Assembly: GCA_008973525.1 (NCBI GenBank)
Contig: WACJ01000274.1
Location: forward strand, 310,001-374,000
Length of the DNA stretch: 64,000 nucleotides
Reading direction: 5' to 3'
From: Stenopsyche tienmushanensis
Lineage: Eukaryota; Arthropoda; Insecta; Trichoptera; Stenopsychidae
Shown here in pieces: positions 47,718 through 59,075 of this stretch (positions within the stretch are counted from its first letter, which is position 1; each line of letters begins with the position of its first letter). The translations under genes and the position numbers were made by a program. A model generated the notes under the pieces. It saw only the letters and a list, made by a program, of their open reading frames with translations. It did no database searches and was not told where the DNA came from.

Positions 47718-50700
47718 TACAAATGTAACCGGCCAGTTGTAGTCATCAGAATTTGATAATTATATAGTACTTATAAGATTAAATGATTTTATTAAATCAA
47801 GGACTTTATTCAAGACGTCAACCTTTAGAAATTTGACAGTCAAATTTCGAGATTTATTGAGATATATCATATCGTTACAAAATAACGTTTTGATTGAATC
47901 AAATATCAAATTGTAATTTCGGTAAAAGGATACGTTTGAAAATAAAAATGGCTCGGATTTGACGATAAAAAGGAAAGCGCATCTAAATAGAAAATATATA
48001 TCCGGATGATCATTTTTTTAAGTCTTCCTCTCTTCCGTCAAGGGAAAGTTAATCGACTCAAATTTCACCTCAAAGGGCCTTATTTTATTTAGATCACAGC
48101 GAAATAGGGCCCCTTATCTCCCGGAGGATTTTTCCGCATAAGTTCGTAAGATATCAGCCTTTACGAATGCGGCCCTTTAAAATATGCCTTGGAGAATATT
48201 TATCCGAAATGACATAAAAATACGAATACGATATGGCAGAGCGAGGACGCGATTAGACTTTATATTCGTACTGGAAAAAATGTACGCAAATTTATATTTG
48301 TATTAATTACGGGGTCATATGTCATGCGTTTATTGCTGCTTTATCAGGTCTACATGAACTGTTAATATAAATTATGTCACGAGCCGAAGTATTAACCTCT
48401 TATCGGTTGACACAGTTGTTACAATACAGGTACCAGGTACATATTTTCCATCGCATAATTTATTTCGCTATTGATATAACAGCAAATAAATATAATAATT
48501 ATGATGCTTATATATGAAACTTCATAATTAAAACCGCAATAGCAAACTAAATTCCCCTTCTTCCAGGAAACTGAAATCAATCAAAAATAAGACAATGAGG
48601 ATGAAATTGACAATATATAGTCTTTAACGCCTTGGATTATTTGGGATAATATCCACCCATCTAAATTAAAATCAATACTTGCGGAAATTGATGACATAAT
48701 AATCAGTCATACGTAGGAAAACTTGCCTGAAGCTATTTTCAGCAAAGTATATATAGCTATAAATCGATGGTAAAGATGAGTTAAAATTTTATTAGCATCC
48801 TGTTCACATCCTGGTGGATATTCGCGCACTTGCCGCCAGTTGGTAATCATATTATCAACCGGCTCCATCGAGCCGGTGAGACCTATAACAGCATATCATA
48901 GATCAGAGGCTATTTTATTAGCACCAATGATGAACAACATGACTTCCATTAAATAAAATGCATTTAATTGTATTTAATTAAAATTTACATAGTTATTAGG
49001 TTAAGTAATCAATGATATGATAATCTATTTAACCTTACCCTTACAGTACTAAAAATACCCACCGATGATATGTATTTAGTATACCACTATTACTTTTATT
49101 GACTATAGTTGAGGTTGAAATGGAACAATTTTTTTAAAGTCATAAAATTGTACGAAATACATTACCGGTAGAGAAAAGTTAAAGTATTGCTTTTTTGTCA
49201 ATTAAAAACAATTAAAGCCCAAAATAATTTCTGATCAAATACGAACAGTTCAAATAAATAGGGAAAAATCTTATCTTTTTTGTTAACCTGTTAAACGGAG
49301 AAGTTAATTTTCAATAACGCAACATACAGTGGGCGCGCACATTTTCGTTGGGACGTATATATACGTCCCGCCCACTTGACGTGATTTTATATTATTAATT
49401 TTTTTTAACGATGCTTAGAATTTATAAAAAAATCATATCAAGAAAATGGAAACATAGAGTTTAAAAAAATAAAATATATCCATACATAAATTCAAAACTC
49501 AACTTCTATGTGATATATTTTAAAACAGTTTTAAAACAAAAAAAGTCCCGCCTGCTTTAGGATTCAACATATATTTCGAGGACGTATATATACGTCATAA
49601 CCAATTTCGATGCAGTGTACGTTGGACGTATATATACGTCCCGCCCACTTAACAGATTTATAAACGTCTATGGATACGAATAGACACATGGCTGCAAAAT
49701 GGGCACAGTCATTTTTCATTGATGATTGATCTTAATATTGTATATAAATGCTTAAAATTGTTTAAAAAAAATATTACGTAATTATTCCTACAAACTGATT
49801 CTTTCTCTCTTTCTCACAAAAATTAGCTTTATTTCAAATTTATTACCCAAATGAATCTGTATACCAACTTATCTGCATCCACGATAGCTGCTAAATTCCT
49901 CCAACATAATGACCCAACTATTGATTTATATATTTTTATATTTCAGTTCAATCACCGAGCGCAAATATCTGGTTCAATTTGCCGTTTGTTGCAAAATCAA
50001 CAAAGAAATTGTTTTGTAAGAGTACATAAGATAAACGTTATGATAAAAATAGCAAGACCATTGAAATGCAGCAAGTACATTACAGTTTGATTAGACTTTG
50101 AAGTACACATGCTTCGACTGATAAACGATTGTACAAACAAGCAACATATGCTGCCTTTGTAAAATTGTAAATTGTTGAGTTTTTAAGCCCTTTTAAGTGA
50201 TATTTTTTTGAATATAGAAACAGTTTAATTCACTAAACGTATGGAGCCATTGAGAGCAGAATTTTTATGGTTACGGGCTTGGCTTTGGGTTGAAGTCCAA
50301 ATTAATGTTTTATTGTGCGTTTAATATCCATTCCATGTGCGGTTTGTGTTTTACTACTCGTAGCTCGAGCCTTTGGAGTTTAGTATATACAAAGTAAAAA
50401 GGTCTATATTTTTTACATCGAGTCGAATTCTATTGCCTGGGGGGGTTGGGGTTGAATACCACTTAAAAACTGAAAAATACATGAAAGTGAGCATTGAAAA
50501 TAGTAACGCTTGTGTTATTTGAGTATAACCGCCTAAAGGAGGGGACTTGATTTATTATTCATTACGGCCTGGAATGTAAATATATAAATCAGGACGAATG
50601 GACCTTTCCGATAAGAGTCCTGGAGTTTCGGTATTTTTTGTTTTGCATATTTAATTATCATCTGGTCGTAAAAATTTAAATAATAGTCAGTTAACATGTG

Positions 50701-51488
50701 ATTGAATTGCATATATTACATATGTACAATAAAAAAATATAATTTGTTTATTGGTATAAACTAACAATTAACACTACAATACTAAGATGGCTTTCAAAAT
50801 ATTTGCTGTTGATCGATGATCGTTACAAGTAAATAAGAATGACAGTATAATTATAATAAAATTGCACAGGCAAAAATCAGCTTTGCATTAAAAAAAATAC
50901 AAAATCATTGAACGATAAGCAAATTGAAAACATTTGGTATAAGACCAATCTCTTACTGACTAGATCAATAAATATTTGCGTTTAATTTGCATAATATTTA
51001 GCATATGAGTTCTTATTGTTCAATAAATTGATACGTTGACATAGTTAGCTTGATCATTTATTTACGTATAGTTCTGGGTTATATCACATTTTAAATGGTC
51101 CATGAAAATTTTCTCATTGACCTAGCTCTGGTTGATATCAAAATGGACTGTTTATTTTAAACATTTTGCAAAATCAGGTTTATAAAATGCATTTTTTTGC
51201 AAAGCAAAATGAGTTGTAAATAATATCTAAAAGCACTTGAATGATAACTGGGACAGTGTTTTGGAAATTCAGTATTATTTTGTATGATAACAGCATGGTT
51301 ACACATGGAAATCTTAGCTATGTAATTTGGAACCACAAGTATATTCTTCTAAACAGTATCACAAAATAAAATATTATTTGCAGAATGGATGAAAAACTAG
51401 CAACAGTGAATTAAACATGATGTTGTTGTTCAGAAAGACTATGGACAAAATCCTGCCATAGACTAGTTATGAACACATTGCCTCTAAA
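47718..51488. other. Noncoding DNA, no gene recognised
   Basis: A+T-rich throughout. Notable pieces are the hairpin-bearing repeat end at 48859-48883 and the triple palindrome at 49350-49641. Open frames (for example 49851-50090) lack domains. Confidence 0.35.
49350..49641. repeat. Three copies of a GACGTATATATACGTC palindrome
   Basis: The perfect palindrome GACGTATATATACGTC occurs at 49352-49367, 49581-49596 and 49625-49640. The first and third are extended by G/C (GGGACG...CGTCCC and GGACG...CGTCC), and both are followed by CGCCCACTT. The shared flank shows that two of the three belong to a repeated unit, perhaps ends or binding sites of an unidentified MITE. Confidence 0.85.
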
Positions 51489-52091
51489 TATTAAGTCATA
51501 CTAAAAGAAATCCATTTTTTTGGCACTCTCTCCTTTGTGTCCAGATACGGCAAAGGAAACATCTCTGTATTTTTTTCTTTATTGTTTGGTTTGTCAGCTC
51601 AATGAAATTTCTGGACCAGTCCTAGTGATAAAATGATGTTAATTTTGTTTTAGACATTTTAAATCAGGACGATCCTCAATTGTTGATGAAGATAAGCTAC
51701 GATCTTAAATTGAATTAGATCCTCGTCAATCAATAGAAGAATTCCCACAGAAACTCATCAAGGGCAAAGAACTCACCTTTTTGTTAGCAAATTATCCCTA
51801 AAGACGAGAAATAGATCTTATAGGATAATGTAAAAAAAAAACAATGGCAAGAAACAAACCCCAGTTACCCCATACTGGGAAGTTCTACTGCATACTCCAT
51901 ATTTATCAGATTTGGCACCATCTGATTGCTTATCGATCTTCAGCGCATCTAGTATTTATAAGGACATAAAAATGCAGTAGAAGTGAGAGACAGTTGTTAA
52001 TAATGATAGTGATTATATTTCATATTGACTTGAGCTAAAAATTCAAAAAGAAAATATATATACAATGGATTTCTTTCGGGATGGCCTAATA
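51489..52091 (+). mobile_element. mariner element, internally deleted, with terminal repeats
   Basis: The left end TATTAAGTCATACTAAAAGA (51489) and the right end, inverted TATTAGGCCATCCCGAAAGA (52091), agree over most of 28 bases, including AAAGAAATCCATT, with TA targets at the edges. Between them, scraps of transposase are readable on the + strand: SSIVDEDKLRS, then IELDPRQSIEE (about 51672-51740) from the DNA-binding part, and LLHTPYLSDLAPSDC (about 51888-51932), the third-Asp motif. About half of a usual 1.3-kb mariner is missing. It ends 210 bp downstream of the Gcdh stop codon. Confidence 0.85.
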
Positions 52092-52300
52092 CAATGGAGA
52101 TTCCCACTACAAATTTGTCCATCGACGATCTCCAACCACCTAATTAAAAAGAGTACAATAATGAACAAACACATTAATTGATAACCAAATCCGACGGTAT
52201 GCATCCAAGCGTTATTAAGCCTTATATTGAGTTCAAAATGAACACCCCGAATGCATTTTCATTGACCAAATGCCTCTCCTCTTCGGCTAAAAATATATTT

Positions 52301-53596
52301 CTAAGAGCCAAACGCGGGTATTCCGGTGATGGCCCTGCCCAAGATCAAAGCGTGAATATCGTGTGTTCCCTCGTACGTATTGACCGCTTCCAAGTTCATA
52401 GCGTGCCTAATGACGTGGTATTCGTCAGAGATGCCGTTGCCTCCCAGCATGTCCCTGGCGGTCCTGGCGATGTCCAGGGCCTTTCCGCACGAGTTCCTCT
52501 TGATCAAAGATATCATGTCGGGCGGAGCGCGACCCTCGTCCTTCAATCGGCCCACTTGCAAGCATCCCTGCAGGCCGAGGCTTATGTCGGTTATCATATC
52601 GGCTAATTTCTTTTGGATTATCTGGTTGGCAGCCAAGGGTCTGCCGAATTGCTTTCTATCCAGGGTGTACTGCCGGGCGATGGCCAGGCAGGCTTCGGCC
52701 GCCCCGAAAGCGCCCCATGCTATCCCATACCTGGCGTTGTTCAGACACCCGAACGGTCCTTTCAATCCTTGGACGTTGGGCAGCAAATTTTCTTCCGGGA
52801 CGATGACGTCGTCCATCAAGATCATGCCGGTGTCCGAAGCCCTTAATGAGAATTTGCCCTCTATTTTAGGCGTGGATAGGCCCGATTTAACCTCGGAACG
52901 GTCAATGATAAAACCTCTGACTGCGCTATCGTCGCATTTGGCCCATATTATCATTATATCTGCGATCGGTGAACTCGTGATCCAAGTTTTAGATCCTGAT
53001 AGGTTGTATGTTTTGGATTTTGAATCGTATTTTGCTTTAGTTTCCATGCCTCCGGGATCGCTCCCGTGATTCGGTTCGGTGAGACCGAAGGCTCCGACCA
53101 ATTCTCCTTTGGCCATCCTGGGTAAATACTTGTCTTTTTGGGCATCCGAGCCGTACATGTAAATGGCACCCATTGCCAGTGAGCTCTGCACGCTGAAGGC
53201 AGATCTGTAGGCGGAGTCCACCCTCTCGACTTCCCTGGCGAGGAGGCCGTAGGTAACATTGGAAACGCCGGCACATCCGTATCCTTTTATTGTGCATCCG
53301 AGAACGCCGAGTTCCCCCATTTCGTTGAGTATTTCCCTATGAAAGATCTCCTTACGGTTCGCCTCCGTGACCCTCGGTAAAAGTTTCTCCTGGCAGTAAC
53401 TGCGGAACGCGTCCCTCATGGCCATTTCATCTTGTGCAAGTTGCGATTCCAGATTCAGCGGATCCTCCCAGTCGAATACAGGCTTGAAAGTTGGCGCTGA
53501 CTTGGAGGAATAATGGGCAGCGCCGGAGAATTTGAGCCAGGAGCTCGGCGCCCTCGACAGCGCTCTCAGCTGCGAGACGGCCATGGCTGGGAACAT
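52301..53596 (-). CDS. Gcdh: Glutaryl-CoA dehydrogenase, mitochondrial
   Basis: This FAD enzyme of the mitochondrial matrix converts glutaryl-CoA to crotonyl-CoA and CO2 in lysine, hydroxylysine and tryptophan breakdown, passing electrons to ETF; the family works as a homotetramer. The 431-aa product is close to the human length (438). Residues 1-35 form a basic, Ser/Ala-rich presequence. YRS near 130-132 holds the substrate-pocket Arg. [11 protein letters not shown] (about 170-180) is acyl-CoA dehydrogenase signature 1, and WITSSP (205-210) is the flavin-contact loop. [20 protein letters not shown] (382-401) is signature 2, and NTYEGTHD carries catalytic Glu409. The tail [13 protein letters not shown] is typical of GCDH. 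The first ATG is at 53596; a second with stronger context (gccATGG) is at 53584. An in-frame TGA at 53624-53626 rules out extension upstream. It is a single uninterrupted exon with no frameshift and much higher GC than its flanks. Confidence 0.97.
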   Translation of the reverse strand: MFPAMAVSQLRALSRAPSSWLKFSGAAHYSSKSAPTFKPVFDWEDPLNLESQLAQDEMAMRDAFRSYCQEKLLPRVTEANRKEIFHREILNEMGELGVLGCTIKGYGCAGVSNVTYGLLAREVERVDSAYRSAFSVQSSLAMGAIYMYGSDAQKDKYLPRMAKGELVGAFGLTEPNHGSDPGGMETKAKYDSKSKTYNLSGSKTWITSSPIADIMIIWAKCDDSAVRGFIIDRSEVKSGLSTPKIEGKFSLRASDTGMILMDDVIVPEENLLPNVQGLKGPFGCLNNARYGIAWGAFGAAEACLAIARQYTLDRKQFGRPLAANQIIQKKLADMITDISLGLQGCLQVGRLKDEGRAPPDMISLIKRNSCGKALDIARTARDMLGGNGISDEYHVIRHAMNLEAVNTYEGTHDIHALILGRAITGIPAFGS

Positions 53597-53960
53597 AACC
53601 TCAAAGCGCACGTCAAACTGGACTCAAGTCAATAATTCACGTCGGCGTTAACATTGACCTTGACGATCACAATTCACAACCGACTAATAGCGTTCGACTT
53701 CAATTAATACAATAAAGTTGAGGAGATTACTCAGCGAAATTCGGTAAAACGAAGAGAACGATAAAGACAGAACCGCTCAAATTATTAAATAACAACAACT
53801 GACGTATTTTATCAGATCGCGCTATCTCGCTCGCACTCGTAACGCGGCCCCACGCGAAATCGCACCGAATATCTTGACTGAAGTTGGTTACATTCTCTTC
53901 GCTAGCCAGGAATCAACAACCATTTGACTATCCGCTCGACGAATACATTGAACGACAAAA
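53597..53960 (-). promoter_or_regulatory. Likely Gcdh 5' UTR and promoter region
   Basis: The sequence upstream of the Gcdh start on the minus strand stays compositionally balanced for about 350 bases before the A+T-rich background returns near 53960. It includes a CG-richer patch at 53820-53880 (CTCGCTCGCACTCG, CGCGGCCCCACGCG). No TATA box at a convincing position or initiator was identified. The assignment rests on position and composition. Confidence 0.35.
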
Positions 53961-54671
53961 ATATATTTATTTTTTATTATAAAATAAATAAATATTAACA
54001 TGCGGAATAAATTTCATTTAAAAACAACTAGCACATCCATAATGCTATTATATAGTTACACATGAAGATTCGGAATTTCAATTAATCGAAGATCGATCAT
54101 GCTTTTCATAATATTTTACAAATTGAAACTGACAAACGTACTATAGTTTTCAATCGTCTTTGATTGCATCAACAAAGGAGCACAACGCAGTGAAAGCAAA
54201 TAAAAATATTAATAGAAGGACAAGATCGATTTGTGAGAGAATAATTAAAAAATTGTACAAAAAATTCATTCCGGTAATATGAATCTCGACAATGAGTCCT
54301 ATGGAGTACTTGCTTATGATTTAATTGTTAACGTCACGTCTATTTCTCGCCATCTCGCTTCAATAGAAAATATTAAAAAGCTGGATAAGAACGTGTCGCA
54401 TAAACTGCCGGAAGGTTTAAAAAGCGCTTGAAATTGTGTTCGTCCCTTATAAATCGTAATAAATAAAACCCGATTTTAAAATCGCATAATTGAAATAAGC
54501 ATATGATTATTGTATGATGGACAAATAAGGACAATATGCGCCAGAAACTAATAATTAAGTAGCCAATTCCGATCAAATCGCTGATAACCATATCTAAATT
54601 TCGTTCCGAAGTTCCGAAACCAGATTTATTTATAAACCTTTATTCAGAAAAATAAAATATTACAAGTTAAA
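53961..54671. other. A+T-rich noncoding DNA
   Basis: Nothing was identified between the Gcdh upstream region and the LINE fragment. Confidence 0.4.
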
Positions 54672-54790
54672 ATGGTACGATTTGGAGTTTATAGTAGTTG
54701 GTGTTACATATGTTGCTCCAGATGGGAGCGGCGTATGTGAGTGTAGGTCGAATCAGCGTTTTGTATAATAAAACTAGAATGAAGTAATTT
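54672..54790 (-). pseudogene. Non-LTR retrotransposon reverse-transcriptase relic
   Basis: The minus-strand frame reads LLYKTLIRPTLTYAAPIWSN, then ICNTNYYKLQIVPF and a stop. 'LYK.LI.P.L.Y..P.W......N...LQ..QN' is the highly conserved end of the reverse transcriptase in Jockey/CR1/I-type LINEs. Only about 37 codons survive and no other LINE domain is adjacent, so it is a 5'- and 3'-truncated fragment. Confidence 0.8.
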
Positions 54791-57249
54791 AAGTATATGA
54801 ATAATTTATTGTTTTTTTAAAGTTTTATAAAAATAGATTAAGTTATTTAGTGTCACGTTGATTATTGAAGCTAACGGAAATTATTCAATTCCGAACGTTT
54901 ATGTGATATTCCCTAAGACAAGAAAAAATCTAATAATACAGTAACAATTCGTTATTAAAATAAAATAAAATATAAATGAGAACGTGAGTATGTTTATAAT
55001 TTTATCCAATCGATACTGATTTTTTTTTTGCAGTTGTAGTCCAAAAAATGCGCATTTTTCTTGTCGCATGAAATTAATTTTCGTATTTTGACAGTCCAAA
55101 ATTTACAAAATAAATTCTCAGCTGAAGGTGAATACGCAACTAATAATTCTTTCGCCGTCAAACATTTGAATTCCTGAATATACAAATATATACCTGACGA
55201 TAGAAAATAGTAAAAGAGTAAATATAGATAATACTTTATCTTGTGTATAGATAAGTCTATTCAAGAACATTAAAATATATCCTTAGGCTGTGTGGGATAC
55301 ATCTGAATGTCACACTTGAAGGACTTATAAACACGAAATATATAATAAATCGAATTTAGTAGACAAAGTTAAGTATTATTTCAAAATACCTAATTTAAAA
55401 TATTTAAAGCTCAAATATATATAACATTCAATACGCTTTAATTGGTACGCATTTAGGCATCGTGATTGAATTAAACTATTAACTTGTGTATTTTCAGCGG
55501 GTTTGAAAAACTAAATAAATCTCTATGTGCATTCGTTTGTATCTCAACAAGAAGATAACACAGCGTTAATATTCAAACCGATCAAGATAATTTTAATAAT
55601 AGATAAATTTAAAATCAATTAGTCTATATTAAGATCGATTGAATTTTTTGTACAACTAGAACAAATATTCTTATTCAATTAATTTTTATATATTCTTGAC
55701 ATTATACGATTGGATTGGATTATCGACCCACCTTAAAAAAAATAGTAATTAAGAGCCCTGACACTATTGAGCAATTTTATAACTACTGACACAACTATAA
55801 TTTGGAAAGTAGATTCATCATAAAGATCTATATTAAGAGAATCTTATAATGAATCAGTCCTGCATTAACGCTGATTAAAATTTATTTTTCATAAATGAAG
55901 AATCGGTTTATTTACAAAGATATCGTTCTCTTTGAATCATCAAAAACATTTAATTTACCAGTGTATATAGGTTAAAACTCTAATTTGTGATATGGCACTT
56001 CCGTAGGTATTTCTCGGAAGGTGTATTGTACATACAACACATCATACATTGAAGAGTCTTATATCGCTGTATAGCTCAAGAGCTGTTGGTTTGTTTGTGT
56101 TATAATTGGATCAATTCAAAAGAGATTGTATAAAGATCACTCGATATCGTATTCCCAGAGCTCCCCAGCAATGGGGCGTAATGTGAATAAATTTTTAATG
56201 AGTTAAATGTATATATTGAATTATGTGTTGACGTAAAATGATTATAAATTAAATTTATTTGTTGCTGTTGGACATTATCAAACAACATGGCTTATATTTG
56301 CATGTATTAAAAATGTCGGCGCGTTGTATGAATAAGCTTTAATTTGTCACCGAATAAAATGTGCTTTTCGATCCGATAACGTCGCTCGTTTATTAAAAAT
56401 TGTTATATGGTTTTTTGTATCGATAAATCTTTTTTAATGAATATTTATAGGTAGCGCTGCCGCCATTCCTATTTTACATACAAAACCGCAATATTTGTGT
56501 TTACTCGAAAAGGGATGCTCGGAAACTTAGAGGATTATGGTTTATTTATGTTCTGTTACGGCCGTATTTATATTTAAAATTTAATCAAAAAGGTTAGTTA
56601 CATCTGCGCTGCGAAACATACGAATATTAGTTGGCTTAACGATGTAAGCGTCAGCTGGTAATATTAATAGGTTAGTACACACTGTATAATGGCGGACCCG
56701 AACGCACCCGACTGCACACGAACATGCACGAACTTGAAAACCTAATTTATACAAAACACTCGACGTCAAGCAATGACGACCGTTTGATGGAACAAACACT
56801 ATTTAAGTCGACCATGAAAATATTGACATTATCAATATTGTCCTCATTAACATTTATATCTGATTTTGATGACTTTCATTCAAATTTGAATGAAAGTTTT
56901 AACTTCATCGAGAACTTCTATCGCTAAGAGGCTTAATAAAAAGATTATGTGATTTGCGAGATAGAGAAAAAATGAAGGGGATGAACTACTTGAAAACTTC
57001 ACCGAATATTTTAAAGACCAGATTAAATAGTTATAAGAAAGTTTACGAAAGCTTGAAAGTTATTCATAGTAATATTTAGTTTCATGAATGAAAATATTAT
57101 TAGATTTAGTAAACCTCTTGTGGCGTTAGCGTTATTTAAAAAAATGATTTTAAAAATAACGCTAACATAAATTAATATAAATATCATTATCATCACCCAA
57201 CAATCAAAATCCTATTCATCACAACCTCCAAAAAAGCCATGTTTGTAGG
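54791..57249. other. Noncoding DNA, no gene recognised
   Basis: A+T-rich. A hairpin with 13-bp arms, GTTAGCGTTATTT (57125-57137) against AAATAACGCTAAC (57154-57166), lies about 85 bp before the composite hAT-like element. Confidence 0.4.
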
Positions 57250-57491
57250 CAGGGCCGTAACAAGGGGGTGGCAAAGCAGGCGCTCGCCACGGGCGCAACT
57301 GGACTTGGGGCACAAAACACAGAACCAATGAACCAATACTGATTAACTGACCGTTTTTATAATATAAACTAAGTTATATAATCCCTATTTTCTTCATTAT
57401 CACTTAAACATCGGGTCGACCCAACTGGCATTAGTTCGCAATAAAATAAAGACAAAAAATATTTTTGACCGTTTGTAAAATCTTGCATATA

Positions 57492-57987
57492 AACCCCCTA
57501 ATAATGAGATAATAATAAAAAATAAATTAAATTTTATAAAAGTAAGTACTATAAGATTTATAACACGGAAAATCCCATATCCTCCTAACTTTAATATTAC
57601 ACCTGCTAAAATCGTAGACCCTGAAATAGAAGCTTCAACATGAGCCTTTGGCAGCCACAAATGAAAAATAAACATAGGTATTTTTACTAAAAAAGCAATT
57701 AGTAAAACTAAGTATAAATAAAAATTATTTAAATCATAATTAAATTAAAAATTATTGTCCCCTTCATTAAATAAATATAAAAAATCCCAACTAATAAAGG
57801 AAAAGACATAAATAAAGTATAAAATAATATATAAATCCCAGCTTGAATATGCTCTGGTTGATATCCATAACCAATAATTAACAGTAAAACAGGAATTACA
57901 GAAATCTCAAAAAATAAATAAAATATAAAAATATTAAGACATCAATTTAATAATAAATATAATATTCAGTTTCCTTAAACACCCTAT
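57492..57987 (-). pseudogene. NUMT: nuclear copy of mitochondrial nad4
   Basis: On the minus strand, read with the invertebrate mitochondrial code, the sequence gives [32 protein letters not shown] and [15 protein letters not shown]. After a frameshift near 57730-57745 it gives [20 protein letters not shown] and [16 protein letters not shown]. These are the central transmembrane blocks of NADH dehydrogenase subunit 4. ATA stands where Met is expected, and TGA occurs near the start. The similarity fades before 57490. The frameshift and the nuclear repeats on both sides show it is a non-functional nuclear insertion. Confidence 0.9.
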
Positions 57988-58063
57988 AAGAATAGGACTA
58001 TTAATTTTAATGCAACTTCTTGTTTCATGCCTTTTAATAAACCTAAAAATTTTACGGATAATC

Positions 58064-58570
58064 ATGATTTTGATCCTAACGGTGACCATTTCCCGAAAGA
58101 AGTCCATTATTTTACGTCCATGATTTTGATCCTAAAAGTGACCATTTCCCGAAAGAAATCCATTATTTTACGTCCATGATTTTGATCCTAAAAGTGACCA
58201 TTTCCCGAAAGAAATCCATTATTTTACGTCCATGATTTTGATCCTAAAAGTGACCATTTCCCGAAAGAAATCCATTATTTTACGTCCATGATTTTGATCC
58301 TAAAAGTGACCCTTTCCCGAAAGAAATCCATTTTTTTACGTCCATGATTTTGATCCTAAAAGTGACCCTTTCCCAAAAGAAATCCATTTTTTTACGTCCA
58401 TGATTTTTATCCTAAAAGTGACCCTTTCCCGAAAGAAATCCATTTTTTTACGTCCATGATTTTGATCCTAAAAGTGACCCTTTCCCGAAAGAAATCCATT
58501 TTTTTACGTTCATGATTTTGATCCTAAAAGTGACCCTTTCCCGAAAGAAATCCATGATTTTGATCCTAAA
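58064..58570 (+). repeat. 56-bp minisatellite, nine units plus a partial
   Basis: Units start at 58064, 58120, 58176, 58232, 58288, 58344, 58400, 58456 and 58512, each 56 bp except the last, which is cut at 42 bp and followed by a partial unit. Each begins ATGATTTTGATCCTAA and contains TTCCCGAAAGAAATCCAT. Units 1-4 carry GACCATTTC and CATTATTTTACG; units 5 onward carry GACCCTTTC and CATTTTTTTACG, so two homogeneous blocks are present. The array follows the word TTTTACGGATAATCAT, which recurs after the arrays. Confidence 0.97.
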
Positions 58571-58572
58571 GG

Positions 58573-58668
58573 GAATAGCTCCGGATATCGCTCCAGGAAT
58601 AGCTCCGGATATCGCTCCGGGAATAGCTCCGGATATCGCTCCGGGAATAGCTCCGGATATCGATTCGG
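58573..58668 (+). repeat. 24-bp tandem repeat, four units
   Basis: Units of GAATAGCTCCGGATATCGCT plus CCGG start at 58573, 58597, 58621 and 58645. The last ends GATTCGGG. The array abuts the 56-bp array almost directly. Confidence 0.95.
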
Positions 58669-58800
58669 GACTTCAAAACAATATGAAATAATAATTGGTT
58701 AGCGATGCTTTATCTCCACTTTTAGGGTGATCCAATTTTACGGATAATCATCGAGTGTTCCAGACAAGGCGCACAAAAATTTTAAGTATCGACCCAATTA

Positions 58801-58860
58801 GGCCCGATCCACACTATGGTTTTGGTTGGTAATTTTAGGCTAAAGTTATAAGGTTTTAGT
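58801..58860. mobile_element. PIF/Harbinger-like MITE end, single-ended
   Basis: TTA (58798-58800) followed by GGCCCGATCCACACTATGG matches the terminal repeat of the foldback MITE at 61905. No opposite end was found; similarity stops after about 20 bases, so the right limit is nominal. Confidence 0.5.
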
Positions 58861-59075
58861 ATAAATAAATTACTTTTTTGGGGTAAAATTTGTATATAAT
58901 AGTGTTATATATAATAGTTTAACCAAAATCCCTATTTGGTTTTTATTTTTTTACTTTTATAGGTATATTCTTCTCCTACATATAGTACAGTTACAGATTA
59001 ATAGAAAAAATGGAAGGGGGGGGGGCGCAATTTAGATTCTTGCCACGGGCGCATCATACCCTAGTTACGGCTCTG

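Larger units (their letters stand above)
57250..59075. mobile_element. Composite hAT-like element enclosing NUMT and satellites
   Basis: The left end CAGGGCCGTAACAAGGG (57250) pairs with the right end, which inverted reads CAGAGCCGTAACTAGGG (59075). A second shared block, GCCACGGGCGCA, lies subterminally on both sides (57286, 59042). CAG-type ends with subterminal GGGCGC words are typical of hAT MITEs. No 8-bp target duplication is visible (tttgtagg versus caagtcgc), so the outer flanks may have been rearranged. The 1826-bp interior holds a mitochondrial nad4 insertion, two tandem-repeat arrays and a Harbinger-like MITE end, with no transposase. Confidence 0.7.

Noticed and set aside
52380..53069. 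229-codon + strand open frame
   Set aside because: Antisense shadow of Gcdh; the minus-strand frame is a full-length enzyme.
53597..53611. Five extra N-terminal codons of Gcdh beginning at 53611
   Set aside because: That position is GTG, which is not a normal nuclear start; ATG codons follow at 53596 and 53584.
57400..57675. 91-codon nuclear open frame
   Set aside because: It is the mitochondrial nad4 insertion read with the standard code; the end of the frame (after LLGG) is not nad4-like.
58064..58570. CRISPR-like array
   Set aside because: Repeats are contiguous 56-bp units without unique spacers, in a eukaryotic context.
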